NCBI RefSeq assembly: GCF_000813125.1
Contig: NZ_BASE01000017.1
Span: 1 to 64,000 of the forward strand
Length of the DNA stretch: 64,000 nucleotides
Direction: 5' to 3'
From: Mesobacillus selenatarsenatis SF-1
Lineage (GTDB): Bacteria > Bacillota > Bacilli > Bacillales > Cytobacillaceae
Under the pieces are notes generated by a model. That model had not been told where the DNA came from, did not search any database, and saw only the letters and a list, made by a program, of their open reading frames with translations. Shown here in pieces: positions 1-8,184 of this stretch (positions are counted from its first letter, which is position 1; each line of letters starts with the position of its first letter). Position numbers and translations under genes: made by a program.

Positions 1-216
1 CTGTACCACCAGATGATCGGCGATTTAATTGAGATGAAAAACCGCAGCAGCTACAAGCAGGCCGCACGGTTGCTGAAAAAACTGCGTACAGTTTATAAAA
101 AAATGAAGCTTGTCCCTGAATGGGAAGAGTTTTTTGGAAAACTGCTTGTGAGGACGAAGCGACTGCGCGCTTTTCACGAAGAGTGTACACGGAGCAAGCT
201 TATTGAGGTGGAATGA
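1..216 (+). CDS. ywqB: SWIM zinc-finger family protein, C-terminal fragment
   Basis: The reading frame is open from the first base of the window, so only about the last 71 codons are present. The visible residues are basic and helical (LLKKLRTVYKKMK) and show no zinc ligands; the SWIM C-x-C/C-x-H motif would lie upstream of the window. The identification rests mainly on position: in Bacillus a SWIM zinc-finger gene (ywqB) directly precedes the SNF2 helicase gene (ywqA), on the same strand, as here. The gap to the helicase holds a REP-like hairpin. The function of this family is not well defined; a nucleic-acid-binding partner of the helicase is likely. The call is moderate because the diagnostic domain is not visible. 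Confidence 0.6.
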   Translation: MYHQMIGDLIEMKNRSSYKQAARLLKKLRTVYKKMKLVPEWEEFFGKLLVRTKRLRAFHEECTRSKLIEVE

Positions 217-218
217 CG

Positions 219-296
219 GAAGCATGGGGACGTTCCTTTTGCTCCTTTAGTTTAGCGAAACGAAGGAAGCGTAAGGTACGTCCCTCTGCTCCCATA
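219..296. repeat. REP-like imperfect hairpin
   Basis: The left arm begins GGAAGCATGGGGACGTTCC and the right arm ends GGTACGTCCCTCTGCTCCC, so the two form a long imperfect inverted repeat. The left arm is almost identical to the element at 17820-17883. It sits between two co-directional genes and ends just before the Shine-Dalgarno of the helicase. This GGGGACGTACC type of repeat is familiar from Bacillaceae intergenic regions; no transposase is nearby. Confidence 0.7.
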
Positions 297-310
297 AGGA
301 GGTGCTTTTG

Positions 311-3136
311 ATGCTTGAGATTAAGCAGATTCATATAGATGTGATGCCGGTTGCGGGCGGTCGTTATTTTTTGAGTGCGGAGAATTTTGATGGTTTTGAC
401 CTTAAGCCCTCTGAATGGAAGAAGCTGCTCTTTTTCCGCCATAGAGAGAGTTATTATGGGACGATGCTGGACGTTGATAAATGGGGCTCTGCTGAGGGTG
501 TGACGTTAAGTGCCTGGCAGCTCGTTACCCTGTTTGGCGAGGAGAGCTTCAACCGGCTTGTTGAGTGGGAATGGGATGACCTTGGCGATATCTGCCTGTC
601 TACGGCTCACGCGATTTATGATGCCATCCTCGCAAAGGAGTGGCATCCAGATTTTACTCAGCTTGATGGTGAGGATTTCCGCTGGAAGCTACCTGAGAGT
701 GTGCTTGATGAATTCCATGAGCCTTTTTGGGAGGAAGCTCTTAGTGTAAATGATGAGAAGCTAGCCGTAAGGGAATTTGTGGCCGACCTGTTCCATCATG
801 CCCTGGAGTCTTACTTCCATGAAAATGAGACGATGAAGTATCTGCTCGGCGATAAGCTTGATGTCCTTCGGAATAAGCAGCTTTCGGCTTCGCAGCTGGC
901 CGCTTACTTTGATGAAGACCGCTGGCTTGAATGGATTGGCCTGAAAGAAAATTCGGCACCGTTTTCCATCGGGATGCGACTCGAAGAGCCAATCGATGAT
1001 CTCGGTGACTGGAAGCTTGGGTTATTTTTGCGTGGAAAAGAAGAACCTATGCTGATTGAAGCTCGAGACTATGAAAGCTATCCTGCTGGCTGGGACTTTT
1101 TCAGCGATAAGATTGAGGATGAAGAAAAGCGACTCGCTGCGATTTTTCCATGGATTGAGAAAGACGGCCGCCTGAAGTCTAGCTTGACCGAGGATGAAGC
1201 GTGGATGTTTTTAACCGAGGCGAGCGAAACACTGATCGCGCTCGGCATTGAGATTCTCCTCCCTTCGTGGTGGGAAGCAATCAAGAACGCGAACCTCAAG
1301 GTGAAGGCGCGCCTGAAAGGCCAGACTGGGTATCGCCGTTCGTTTGTCGGCTTGAATGCGATGCTTGATTACGACTGGCGTTTTTCCATGAACGGTGTTG
1401 ACCTGAGCGAGGATGATTTCCAGCGGCTGGTGAATGAGAAGCGCCGCCTTGTGTATCTGAAGGGCCGCTGGATCAAGCTCGACCATGGCTTCATCCGCCA
1501 GATCCAGGAAATGATGAAAAAAGCGGATAAGGAAGGCCTCCACATCCGCGATTTGCTGCAGCAGGAGCTGTCTGATGAGGAAGAAGACGGCGAAGGCCTG
1601 GATGATCCGCGTGCGTTTGCAAAAATCCAGATCGAGCTGAACCGCCACTGGAAGCAGATGATGAAGCAGCTTTCGGAAACGAAGGAAATCCCCGATTTGC
1701 CGGTCCCTGCCGGCTTGCATGGTGAGCTGCGCCCGTATCAAAAGCTCGGCATGAACTGGCTGCTGTTTTTGCGGAAATATGGATTTGGCGCTTTGCTAGC
1801 CGATGACATGGGGCTTGGGAAAACGATTCAGCTGATTTCTTATATATTGTCCGTAAAAGAACAGGAAAAAGACGACCATCCGGCGTTGATCATCTGTCCT
1901 ACTTCCGTGCTTGGCAACTGGCAGAAAGAAATCGAGCGTTTTGCTCCGGGTTTGCGAGTTCATCTGCATTATGGGCCGAACCGACTGAAGGGTACACTTT
2001 TTACAGAAGAAGCCATGAGTTCGAATATCGTGCTGACGTCTTATGGTCTGACGCACTTGGACTTCGATGAGCTTGAAAGTATTGAATGGAGCAGCGTTGC
2101 GATTGATGAGGCGCAAAATATCAAGAACGCTGATACGAAGCAATCGCGTGCAGTAAGGAAGCTGAAGGGCAAGCATCATATCGCCCTGACCGGAACGCCG
2201 ATGGAAAACCGACTGTCTGAGCTGTGGTCGATTTTTGATTTCACGAATCGCGGTTATCTTGGCAGCGCCGGACAGTTCCAGAAGCAGTTCATCCTGCCGA
2301 TTGAAAAAGAAGACAAGAAGGAAAAAATCACCCAGCTTCAGTCGCTGATCAAACCATTCCTGCTGAGACGGACGAAGAAGGATGAAGATGTGGCGCTGAA
2401 TCTGCCTGATAAGGTCGAGCAGAAGGAATACTGCCCGCTGACTGCAGAGCAGGCTTCATTGTATGAGCAGCTCGTCAAGGATACCTTCGCGCAGATCGAA
2501 ACATTATCGAGCTTCGAGCGCAAGGGTCTGATTTTGCAGCTGTTGAGCAGACTGAAGCAGCTGTGCAACCACCCTGCTTTATATTTGAAAGAGGAAGATC
2601 CGAAGAAGTTGATTGACCGCTCTGCGAAAATGGAGAAAATGATCGAGCTGGTGAGCGTGGTTCTCGAACAGGAAGAAAGCTGCATCATTTTTACCCAGTA
2701 TATTGGCATGGGAGAGATGATCCAGTCTGCTTTGAAAAAGAAATTTGGCATCGATGTTCCGTTCCTGAACGGCAGCCTGCCGAAGACGAAGCGTGATGAA
2801 CTGATTACGAAATTCCAGAACCGTGAGTTCCCTGTATTCCTGCTGTCGCTGAAGGCCGGTGGTACAGGACTCAACCTGACTGCGGCCAACCATGTTGTCC
2901 ACTACGACCGCTGGTGGAATCCAGCCGTCGAGAACCAGGCGACCGACCGCGCATACCGCATCGGCCAAAGCCGCTTCGTGCATGTGCACAAGCTGATCAG
3001 CACCGGAACGCTCGAGGAAAAAATCGACGCGATGCTCGAAAAGAAACAGTCGCTGAACGACCAGATCATCCAGAGCGACAGCTGGATCACCGAGCTGTCG
3101 ACTGATGAACTGCATGAGTTGGTATTTTTGTCATAA
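311..3136 (+). CDS. ywqA: SNF2-family DNA/RNA helicase
   Basis: This is a large SNF2/Rad54-like ATPase of 941 residues. The C-terminal half holds both RecA lobes: the Walker A segment DDMGLGKTIQ near residue 497, the DEAQ box IDEAQNIKN near residue 598, and the second-lobe motifs GGTGLNLT and RAYRIGQ. The first 450 residues match the SNF2-associated N-terminal region usual in the bacterial HepA/YwqA group. The frame is open from a GTG at 302, but AAGGAGG at 296-302 has ideal 8-base spacing to ATG 311, which I take as the start. A hairpin terminator follows the stop. The expected role is ATP-driven translocation on nucleic acid, possibly linked to transcription or repair; the substrate cannot be read from the sequence. 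Confidence 0.93.
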   Translation: MLEIKQIHIDVMPVAGGRYFLSAENFDGFDLKPSEWKKLLFFRHRESYYGTMLDVDKWGSAEGVTLSAWQLVTLFGEESFNRLVEWEWDDLGDICLSTAHAIYDAILAKEWHPDFTQLDGEDFRWKLPESVLDEFHEPFWEEALSVNDEKLAVREFVADLFHHALESYFHENETMKYLLGDKLDVLRNKQLSASQLAAYFDEDRWLEWIGLKENSAPFSIGMRLEEPIDDLGDWKLGLFLRGKEEPMLIEARDYESYPAGWDFFSDKIEDEEKRLAAIFPWIEKDGRLKSSLTEDEAWMFLTEASETLIALGIEILLPSWWEAIKNANLKVKARLKGQTGYRRSFVGLNAMLDYDWRFSMNGVDLSEDDFQRLVNEKRRLVYLKGRWIKLDHGFIRQIQEMMKKADKEGLHIRDLLQQELSDEEEDGEGLDDPRAFAKIQIELNRHWKQMMKQLSETKEIPDLPVPAGLHGELRPYQKLGMNWLLFLRKYGFGALLADDMGLGKTIQLISYILSVKEQEKDDHPALIICPTSVLGNWQKEIERFAPGLRVHLHYGPNRLKGTLFTEEAMSSNIVLTSYGLTHLDFDELESIEWSSVAIDEAQNIKNADTKQSRAVRKLKGKHHIALTGTPMENRLSELWSIFDFTNRGYLGSAGQFQKQFILPIEKEDKKEKITQLQSLIKPFLLRRTKKDEDVALNLPDKVEQKEYCPLTAEQASLYEQLVKDTFAQIETLSSFERKGLILQLLSRLKQLCNHPALYLKEEDPKKLIDRSAKMEKMIELVSVVLEQEESCIIFTQYIGMGEMIQSALKKKFGIDVPFLNGSLPKTKRDELITKFQNREFPVFLLSLKAGGTGLNLTAANHVVHYDRWWNPAVENQATDRAYRIGQSRFVHVHKLISTGTLEEKIDAMLEKKQSLNDQIIQSDSWITELSTDELHELVFLS

Positions 3137-3146
3137 ACAATAGCAA

Positions 3147-3176
3147 AAAGCAGAGCAAATGCTCTGCTTTTTTTGA
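3147..3176 (+). terminator. Rho-independent terminator after ywqA
   Basis: A 10-base perfect stem, AAAGCAGAGC/GCTCTGCTTT, has a 4-base loop and is followed by a T run. It lies 10 bases after the helicase stop. Confidence 0.9.
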
Positions 3177-3234
3177 TATTAATAACCGTTCTGGTATTTT
3201 GCAGTAAACCATTTCCTAAGGAAGAGCTAGAACT

Positions 3235-4938
3235 TTAACGTATAAATGTATTAAGCTGCTGTTCAACATAAGGGGAAACAGAAAGAACGTCTCCTATGAT
3301 ATACATATGTTCAGTTTTCCCTTTATTGCTAGAAAGGAAATTATATACTTTGCTTTCTAGTTTATCGGTCGTTGTCAATATGATAGGGGAGCCGAAATAA
3401 TTAGCAAGCGGTGCTCCTGATAAAGCGTCAGGGAATAAGTCTCCCCTTACAAATGTAATTGTACTTAGATCCATTCCATAGTTTTCCATTCCGAATTTAG
3501 CGACGTTTATGGAAACCTCATAGCGATCCTTTCCATTTATCCGTTTGATTACCGCTCCACTTCGTAACTGCTTTAATTGAGTTGCAACATTTTCTTTAAC
3601 TGCAACCGGTCCACCAACAATAATGAAATTCGTGATTTCAGGATGGTTGTTTATAAATGTTTGAATTGAGTCTGGGACTTTTCCGGGCTGTACCAGCAGG
3701 ATCGGCATGCCCATTGGACCTGCAATCGAAGAAGCAGAGAGAGCATCTGGAAAAGCCTCACCACTAGCAATGATAGCAGTATCTGATCCCGTGTATTCAG
3801 AGACCCTTTCAGCAATACTTGCTGATACTGCATAGCGGTCCTTTCCTCCAATTCGCTCAATATCATTAATGCCTAATCTTTTGAGTTGCCTTTCAACCTC
3901 AGGAGATACCGAAACTGTGCCTCCCAAGATTATAGCTTTTTCAGGCTGGTAGTGTTCAAGGGTCATAACTACTCTGTCAGACAGTTTATTTGTTGGTGTC
4001 AACAATATAGGAGCCGTCTCAAGTGTAGCGAGTGGGCCTCCTGATAAGGCATCTGGATACATATCCCCTCTTGAAATTATGACAGTGTTGCTTCCATACT
4101 CCCAATATTCCAAACTGCTATATACTCCGCTGGAAACCCGATAACGGTCCTGCCCGTATATTCTAGAAACTCCCGGGAGAGTAATATAGTAGAATTCCGT
4201 AACAGAGTTCCCGTTAATATTGTACGCTTCAAAAGTGACTTCGTTGAATCCTTTTCCAAACACTACATTTTCCCAAAGGAATTTACCTCCATTGGAAATA
4301 AAAAATCTTTCACTATTCACCGATAATTCCAGTGTGTAACCTTTAAAATAACCTTCTACCGGATAAACGGGGGAAGATCCTTTAGGCAATCGAAATTCAT
4401 TGCTCTTCCAATTGGTTACCTCTAACTCTGGAAGGGTATTATCAGGAACTAACGAAAAGGGACCGTTTAAATTGTATTCATATTCAACCGGAACATCGCT
4501 GAATCCCATAATCACAAAAGCATAGTATCCTGGAATCAAATCAAATGTATTTTCCGATTCTTCTTCGATTATTTCCTGTAAATTCACATCATATATAAGG
4601 TACTCAATATCATCATTTTCTGCGAATTCAACAGTGAATTTCCCTCCACTTGTTCCAAAGCGATATTCATGGATATGGTAAGCGTCTATTACGTCTTGAT
4701 AATTCACTGTATCAGCTACAGGCTCATTATAAAACTGCATTTGGTATGTAGGTTCATTGCCACTTTGTGAATTCTGTGAAAACAAGTGATTTATTTTTGA
4801 TTCTCTTTCTAGTGTTTTTGAACTAGATTCTTCTGCAAATGCATGATCAACAAATGGACTTGTGGCAATCAGGAATGAAGCCGCCAACAACAGCAATTTC
4901 TTTACAAAGGACAATGTAAGCAATCCCCCATTATTCAA
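3235..4938 (-). CDS. Secreted cell-wall-binding protein with three CWB2 repeats
   Basis: The product (567 residues) has a signal peptide (VKKLLLLAASFLIATSPF, cleavage probably after HAFA). A unique N-terminal region of about 260 residues follows, then three CWB2 repeats to the C terminus, recognisable by the openings RIYGQDRYRVSS, RIGGKDRYAVSA and RINGKDRYEVSI and by the SGGPLA/ALSASS loops. CWB2 modules attach proteins non-covalently to secondary wall polymers, as in LytC-type and clostridial Cwp proteins. The N-terminal part, which contains beta-rich pre-peptidase-like sequence, is not recognised, so the enzymatic role, if any, is unknown. The ATG at 4938 lacks a Shine-Dalgarno; a TTG at 4914 preceded by GGGGGA is an equally good start and gives a more typical signal peptide. 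Confidence 0.88.
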   Translation of the reverse strand: MNNGGLLTLSFVKKLLLLAASFLIATSPFVDHAFAEESSSKTLERESKINHLFSQNSQSGNEPTYQMQFYNEPVADTVNYQDVIDAYHIHEYRFGTSGGKFTVEFAENDDIEYLIYDVNLQEIIEEESENTFDLIPGYYAFVIMGFSDVPVEYEYNLNGPFSLVPDNTLPELEVTNWKSNEFRLPKGSSPVYPVEGYFKGYTLELSVNSERFFISNGGKFLWENVVFGKGFNEVTFEAYNINGNSVTEFYYITLPGVSRIYGQDRYRVSSGVYSSLEYWEYGSNTVIISRGDMYPDALSGGPLATLETAPILLTPTNKLSDRVVMTLEHYQPEKAIILGGTVSVSPEVERQLKRLGINDIERIGGKDRYAVSASIAERVSEYTGSDTAIIASGEAFPDALSASSIAGPMGMPILLVQPGKVPDSIQTFINNHPEITNFIIVGGPVAVKENVATQLKQLRSGAVIKRINGKDRYEVSINVAKFGMENYGMDLSTITFVRGDLFPDALSGAPLANYFGSPIILTTTDKLESKVYNFLSSNKGKTEHMYIIGDVLSVSPYVEQQLNTFIR

Positions 4939-5076
4939 ATTTTATACTACTATATTTTAATGAATCTACCCAAATTATAAATGAGTATTTATACCTATAA
5001 AATAAGAATTTTTTGTAATTTTTAAAGACCATATAGAAGGTCTCATTTTCTATCAACCAGCAAAGGGAAGGATGTA

Positions 5077-5103
5077 CAAAAAAACCGGCTATCACAGCCG
5101 GCA
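5077..5103 (-). terminator. Terminator of the ssb operon
   Basis: Read on the minus strand, the stem GCCGGCTGTGATAGCCGGT runs into seven T residues. It lies about 110 bases after the end of the small gene that follows ssb. Confidence 0.88.
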
Positions 5104-5213
5104 GCAAAAATTGAGGGTTTATTGGAGATCAGGTTATTGAATTTCTCTCTAAAAGAACCGTAGTGAGGTGGTAACGAGGAAATTCATTTGTGTTTTTTCT
5201 TTATCATCTTTTT

Positions 5214-5420
5214 TTATGTCCTTGCATATTCTTTTCTGCTGGAATTTGGTCTTGGCGGCTCGGCTATGAAGGAGTAGACGCGGTTGATCTGCAGATCTTT
5301 GGAGGCGATTTCGAGCTGGCGGACACGCTTGGTGAGTTCGTCGACCTTCTCATTGTTTTTTCCAACCATTTTAATCAGGCTGACTAGCAGCTTTTCGATT
5401 GAATCGGTTTGATTATGCAA
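5214..5420 (-). CDS. Small coiled-coil protein translationally coupled to ssb
   Basis: This is a 68-residue product. Residues 8-45 are heptad-rich ([32 protein letters not shown]), predicting a short coiled coil, followed by a Pro/Arg-rich tail. The ATG lies inside the last codons of ssb (overlap of 8 bases), a classic coupling arrangement, and a terminator follows, so I believe it is translated. I do not recognise the family. It occupies the position of ywpG in B. subtilis but is much shorter, so I do not use that name. A small oligomeric partner of SSB is possible but is only an inference from the coupling. Confidence 0.6.
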   Translation of the reverse strand: MHNQTDSIEKLLVSLIKMVGKNNEKVDELTKRVRQLEIASKDLQINRVYSFIAEPPRPNSSRKEYART

Positions 5421-5832
5421 ATGGAAGCTCCTCTCTTTGTGGCGGCGCTGGGGGAACAGTTTCTGGTTGCCGAGACGATTGCGATGCCTGCTGATTTTCC
5501 CTTGTTCCAGTCGGTTTTGTACTTAAAAATCTTACTCCCTCGGCCACAACTTCAGTCACATAGACACGCTTACCTTCATGGTTATCATAGTTTCGTGTCT
5601 GAATGCGTCCGGTCACTCCGAGGACTGAGCCCTTTTTACAATAGTTGGACGTGTTTTCGGCTGTTTTGCCCCAGAGGATGCAGTGGACAAAATCAGCCTC
5701 GATTTCACCGCTGGCATTTTTGTAATGCCGGTTCACCGCCAGTGTTATATTCGACACCGCTTTGCCGTCCGGTGTATACCTGAGATCTGGATCCCTGGTC
5801 AGCCTGCCTACTAGCGTTACTTGATTGATCAC
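5413..5832 (-). CDS. ssb: Single-stranded DNA-binding protein, SsbB/YwpH type
   Basis: A 139-residue protein with a complete OB fold: [31 protein letters not shown], then [13 protein letters not shown] and [11 protein letters not shown]. The longest frame runs to 6045, but the GTG at 5830-5832 preceded by AAAGGAGATGAAAAG starts at the conserved INQVTL, so I use it. The tail is short and ends EELPFA. The usual DDDLPF tip recruits partner proteins and ends in Phe; here there is an extra Ala and few acidic residues. Its position next to ywpF matches B. subtilis ssbB, the competence-linked paralogue, rather than the essential ssbA between rpsF and rpsR. It would coat single-stranded DNA in replication, repair or uptake. 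Confidence 0.93.
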   Translation of the reverse strand: MINQVTLVGRLTRDPDLRYTPDGKAVSNITLAVNRHYKNASGEIEADFVHCILWGKTAENTSNYCKKGSVLGVTGRIQTRNYDNHEGKRVYVTEVVAEGVRFLSTKPTGTRENQQASQSSRQPETVPPAPPQREELPFA

Positions 5833-6034
5833 CTTTTCATCTCCTTTCTCTTTGATACCCCGATAATATTCCTTTTTAGCGCTGTAGTAAAATGTCGAAA
5901 ATCGTTCTTTTGACTGTAAAAACTGCGACGCATAAACGATTTGCCTATGAAAAATTGAGATTTTGACACATGTCGTAGAGCTAAAAATGATTTTTGCTAG
6001 TTCAAAAAAATTTCTTTCGACAAACTTGCTTTTT

Positions 6035-6063
6035 TTCGTTTTCAATACATCCTGTGTTATAAT
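6035..6063 (+). promoter_or_regulatory. Extended -10 promoter for ywpF
   Basis: TATAAT at 6058-6063 is preceded by TG plus one base, an extended -10 element. A poor -35 (TTCGTT) lies 17 bases upstream. It is 30 bases before the ywpF start and lies between divergent ssb and ywpF. Confidence 0.6.
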
Positions 6064-6092
6064 TTGGACAAGTATTATGGGAGGTGGTCGAC

Positions 6093-6527
6093 ATGAAGAC
6101 GTTTAAGTTGATTTCAATGCAGCTTGCTGATGATGATGCTTTAGTGGATATCGAAATGGAAGACGGCCTGATTATCAATAAAGAGGATGAAAAAGGCACG
6201 TGGCTCGTCGAAGTTTTTACTGATCATAAATACATTCCCTATTTCCAGGATGCGTGCGACAACGACAAAGAAATCATCGTCCAAGTCGTCATCACCAAAC
6301 GAGAGAACGACCCGGCGGCGTTCATTACAAAAGTCTGCTGCGTGAAGAAGCTGAAGACACATGCCAGCATTCTTTTAACAGGAAAACTCACTAAACCGAA
6401 GAGCGATTATCCGGAAAAACTGCTGGAGTACCTGCTTGATAAAGGATACAAAGGTGAAGAACTTCTTACGGAATTCAAGGAAAAAATCATATCAAGGCCG
6501 CAAATTTTGCAGCCTAAGAAAGTTTAA
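6093..6527 (+). CDS. ywpF: YwpF-like protein
   Basis: A soluble protein of 144 residues matching the YwpF-like family by its opening [15 protein letters not shown], by length, and by its position divergent from ssb, which is the order in B. subtilis. The frame opens at a GTG at 6084, but GGGAGGTG at 6079-6086 is spaced for ATG 6093. No enzyme motif is visible; two adjacent cysteines (VCCVKKLK) lie in the middle. The function of the family is unknown to me. A strong terminator follows directly. Confidence 0.82.
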   Translation: MKTFKLISMQLADDDALVDIEMEDGLIINKEDEKGTWLVEVFTDHKYIPYFQDACDNDKEIIVQVVITKRENDPAAFITKVCCVKKLKTHASILLTGKLTKPKSDYPEKLLEYLLDKGYKGEELLTEFKEKIISRPQILQPKKV

Positions 6528-6529
6528 TG

Positions 6530-6559
6530 AAACTCCTGCTGACTGGCTGGAGTTTTTTT
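6530..6559 (+). terminator. Terminator after ywpF
   Basis: The hairpin arms AACTCC and GGAGTT are followed by TTTTTT, immediately after the ywpF stop codon. Confidence 0.8.
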
Positions 6560-6652
6560 ATGAACAAAATGCGCTAGTTGGGCTTTCCATGCGTAAATAA
6601 ATGAAAAAGATTGAGATTCAGTTGGCAATATTTTTTCATATGCAAAATAAAT

Positions 6653-6680
6653 GGGCAGGAATCCATCCCTGCCCTTTTTT
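6653..6680. terminator. Hairpin at the 3' end of the acidic lipoprotein gene
   Basis: The GGGCAGG/CCTGCCC stem has a T6 tract on the plus strand and an A/T-rich flank on the other side. It lies between convergent genes and may serve both directions. Confidence 0.75.
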
Positions 6681-6682
6681 CA

Positions 6683-6973
6683 TTATTGATCTTTATTGTC
6701 CTCGTCGTTCATATCAAGATTGTCTTCAACAGCATCTTCGCCTGGCTCATTGTTGTCCTCCATCATGTCACCATCGTTCTCAGTGTTGATGTCGTTGTTT
6801 TCGCCGTTGTTGTCATCCATCATGCCATCATCGTCCACATTACCATTGTCGTCCGCTGGATTCTCGATATCCACATCGTCACCCGGAGGAGGATCCTGGT
6901 CATTCGCGCAGCCTGCAAGGAACATAGCCGATAGCAATGAGCCACCGATTAACATTAATAGCTTTTTCTTCAT
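6683..6973 (-). CDS. Small Asp/Asn-rich lipoprotein
   Basis: A 96-residue precursor. MKKKLLMLIGGSLLSAMFLAGC is a lipoprotein signal with lipobox LAGC, so the mature chain begins at Cys22 and is anchored to the outer face of the membrane. The remaining 74 residues are almost entirely Asp, Asn, Glu, Gly and Met in runs such as DDDGMMDDNNGENND, with no hydrophobic core, and are therefore disordered and strongly acidic. It may bind cations, but this is inference from composition. Low-complexity lipoproteins of this sort are common in Bacillaceae and rarely have a known role. A Shine-Dalgarno-like AAGGGGC precedes the start. Confidence 0.75.
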   Translation of the reverse strand: MKKKLLMLIGGSLLSAMFLAGCANDQDPPPGDDVDIENPADDNGNVDDDGMMDDNNGENNDINTENDGDMMEDNNEPGEDAVEDNLDMNDEDNKDQ

Positions 6974-7262
6974 GAGTAAAAGCCCCTTTCATTAATAGGT
7001 ATTTTTGAGACCTGTTGCACGGGTCTGCTGTTATATTGCCCATCAATGAAAAAAACTTGCATGATTTTTTGTAAAAATTACCCGATTTTCGGTATGGGGA
7101 AGGTATTTTGGTGACGACGGACTGTAAATGCGCCAATTATGAACCATAGTTACTTCTTTAATCTTCTAAGTAAAAACAATTAAGGAAATTTTTATCATGA
7201 GCTGCAACAGAATTTAGGCGGATAATCCAACTGGAAAAATTATTCTCTTAGAATAGAAGGAA
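6974..7262. other. Non-coding stretch between the lipoprotein gene and the repeat array
   Basis: No open frame with a convincing Shine-Dalgarno was seen on either strand. It presumably holds the lipoprotein promoter; no clear -10/-35 pair stands out. Confidence 0.4.
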
Positions 7263-7334
7263 AATTGCGCCATTCTCCACCCTAATTGCACCATAATCCC
7301 GAGTAATTGCACGTTCAACAGCCATAATTGCAAC
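7263..7334. repeat. 21-bp-period array, motif AATTGCRCC
   Basis: Four copies of an AATTGC motif start at 7263, 7284, 7305 and 7326, each exactly 21 bases apart, with different bases between them. The array lies directly downstream of the fabZ terminator. Confidence 0.7.
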
Positions 7335-7348
7335 TTCTTCCTAATTAT

Positions 7349-7382
7349 GTAAAAAAAGAACCCAATTCAGGATTGAGTCCTC
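7349..7382 (-). terminator. Terminator after fabZ
   Basis: On the minus strand, ACTCAAT-CCTGA-ATTGGGT (with one G-T pair) is followed by C and seven T residues, just after the fabZ stop. Confidence 0.75.
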
Positions 7383-7392
7383 TCAAAAATAA

Positions 7393-7815
7393 CTATTTTA
7401 TCGCAAATGTTATCTCCGCTTCACAAGCCAGCTCGCCATCTACCGTAGCGACTGCCTTACCTTTTCCAATCGGGCCGCGCAGCTTGATCATTTCAACTTC
7501 CAGCCTGAGCTGGTCGCCTGGTTTGACCTGTCTTTTAAAACGGCAGTTGTCGATACCTGCAAAAAAGCCGATCTTGCCGCGATTTTCTTCAAGTTTTAAA
7601 ACTGCTACTGCTCCAACCTGAGCCAATGCTTCCACAATCAGCACGCCTGGCATGACCGGATAATCAGGAAAATGACCGTTGAAGAATTCTTCGTTTGCAG
7701 TAACATTCTTGATGCCGACTGCCCTTTTTCCATCTTCAATTTCAACAATTTTATCAACGAGTAAAAATGGATAGCGATGCGGAATTATTTCTTTGATTTG
7801 AGTGATGTCCATCAT
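7393..7815 (-). CDS. fabZ: 3-hydroxyacyl-[acyl-carrier-protein] dehydratase FabZ
   Basis: A 140-residue hot-dog-fold enzyme that dehydrates 3-hydroxyacyl-ACP to trans-2-enoyl-ACP in type II fatty acid synthesis in the cytosol. The opening [20 protein letters not shown] and the active-site segment [22 protein letters not shown] are diagnostic, with catalytic His in GHFP and Glu in VEALAQ. Length is normal. The start ATG at 7815 is preceded by AGGAGG, which lies in the centre of a perfect inverted repeat (see separate entry). It is the distal gene of the mbl-flhO-flhP-epuA stretch, but a terminator separates it from epuA. Confidence 0.97.
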   Translation of the reverse strand: MMDITQIKEIIPHRYPFLLVDKIVEIEDGKRAVGIKNVTANEEFFNGHFPDYPVMPGVLIVEALAQVGAVAVLKLEENRGKIGFFAGIDNCRFKRQVKPGDQLRLEVEMIKLRGPIGKGKAVATVDGELACEAEITFAIK

Positions 7816-7819
7816 ATTT

Positions 7820-7836
7820 TTAGTACCTCCTACTAA
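7820..7836. promoter_or_regulatory. Inverted repeat enclosing the fabZ ribosome binding site
   Basis: TTAGTA-CCTCC-TACTAA is a perfect 6+6 inverted repeat whose spacer is the complement of the Shine-Dalgarno GGAGG. The half-site TTAGTA(CC) resembles the operator of FapR, the malonyl-CoA-responsive repressor of lipid genes in Bacillus. A repressor here, or the same bases folded in the mRNA, would block ribosome access. Confidence 0.45.
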
Positions 7837-7872
7837 TACTTACTGACTATTGTACTAAAAAAACCAAATAAA

Positions 7873-7896
7873 AAGGAAGGGAAATCTCCCTTCCTT
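7873..7896 (-). terminator. Terminator after the epuA-like gene
   Basis: The perfect 10-base stem AAGGAAGGGA/TCCCTTCCTT is followed on the minus strand by a T-rich stretch. It lies 8 bases after the epuA-like stop. Confidence 0.88.
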
Positions 7897-7904
7897 GAAA
7901 AAAT

Positions 7905-8165
7905 TTATTCTTTTTCCACCAAATCCAATATATGAATCCAAGTTGACTTCTCAAAAACATCCTTCGCTTTGCCGCTGCCCATTACAGCATAGCCGAACAT
8001 GGCGCCGAGCACGATGCTTGCGGCTAACAGAAGGATTACAATAATAATCCGAAGCCAGATTGGAATAAGGCGAACCCGGATTCTTTTCTTTTTTTCGCGT
8101 GTTTTCTTTTCCTTTTTCACTTCTTCACGCGTTACTGCTTCTTGATTATTCTTGTTCAAAGCCAT
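7905..8165 (-). CDS. EpuA-family small membrane protein
   Basis: An 86-residue product. The first 35 residues are strongly basic and charged (REEVKKEKKTREKKKRIRVRL). One transmembrane helix follows at about residues 37-62 (IWLRIIIVILLLAASIVLGAMFGYAVMG), then a short outward tail containing WIHILDLVEKE. This matches the EpuA family, often carried in databases under the misleading name 'DNA-directed RNA polymerase subunit beta'; nothing here resembles RpoB. It lies 20 bases after flhP and ends at its own terminator, so it probably shares the flhO-flhP transcript. Function unknown to me. Confidence 0.75.
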   Translation of the reverse strand: MALNKNNQEAVTREEVKKEKKTREKKKRIRVRLIPIWLRIIIVILLLAASIVLGAMFGYAVMGSGKAKDVFEKSTWIHILDLVEKE

Positions 8166-8184
8166 TTTGATTGTTCTTCCCCTC

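Noticed and set aside
15-442. Minus-strand frames in the first 450 bases
   Set aside because: They are shadows of ywqB, ywqA and the REP hairpin and lack any start signals.
5409-5783. Plus-strand 124-residue frame over ssb
   Set aside because: It is antisense to a well-conserved SSB fold.
7905-8165. RNA polymerase beta subunit
   Set aside because: The database name attached to EpuA-like proteins is misleading; this is an 86-residue single-helix membrane peptide.
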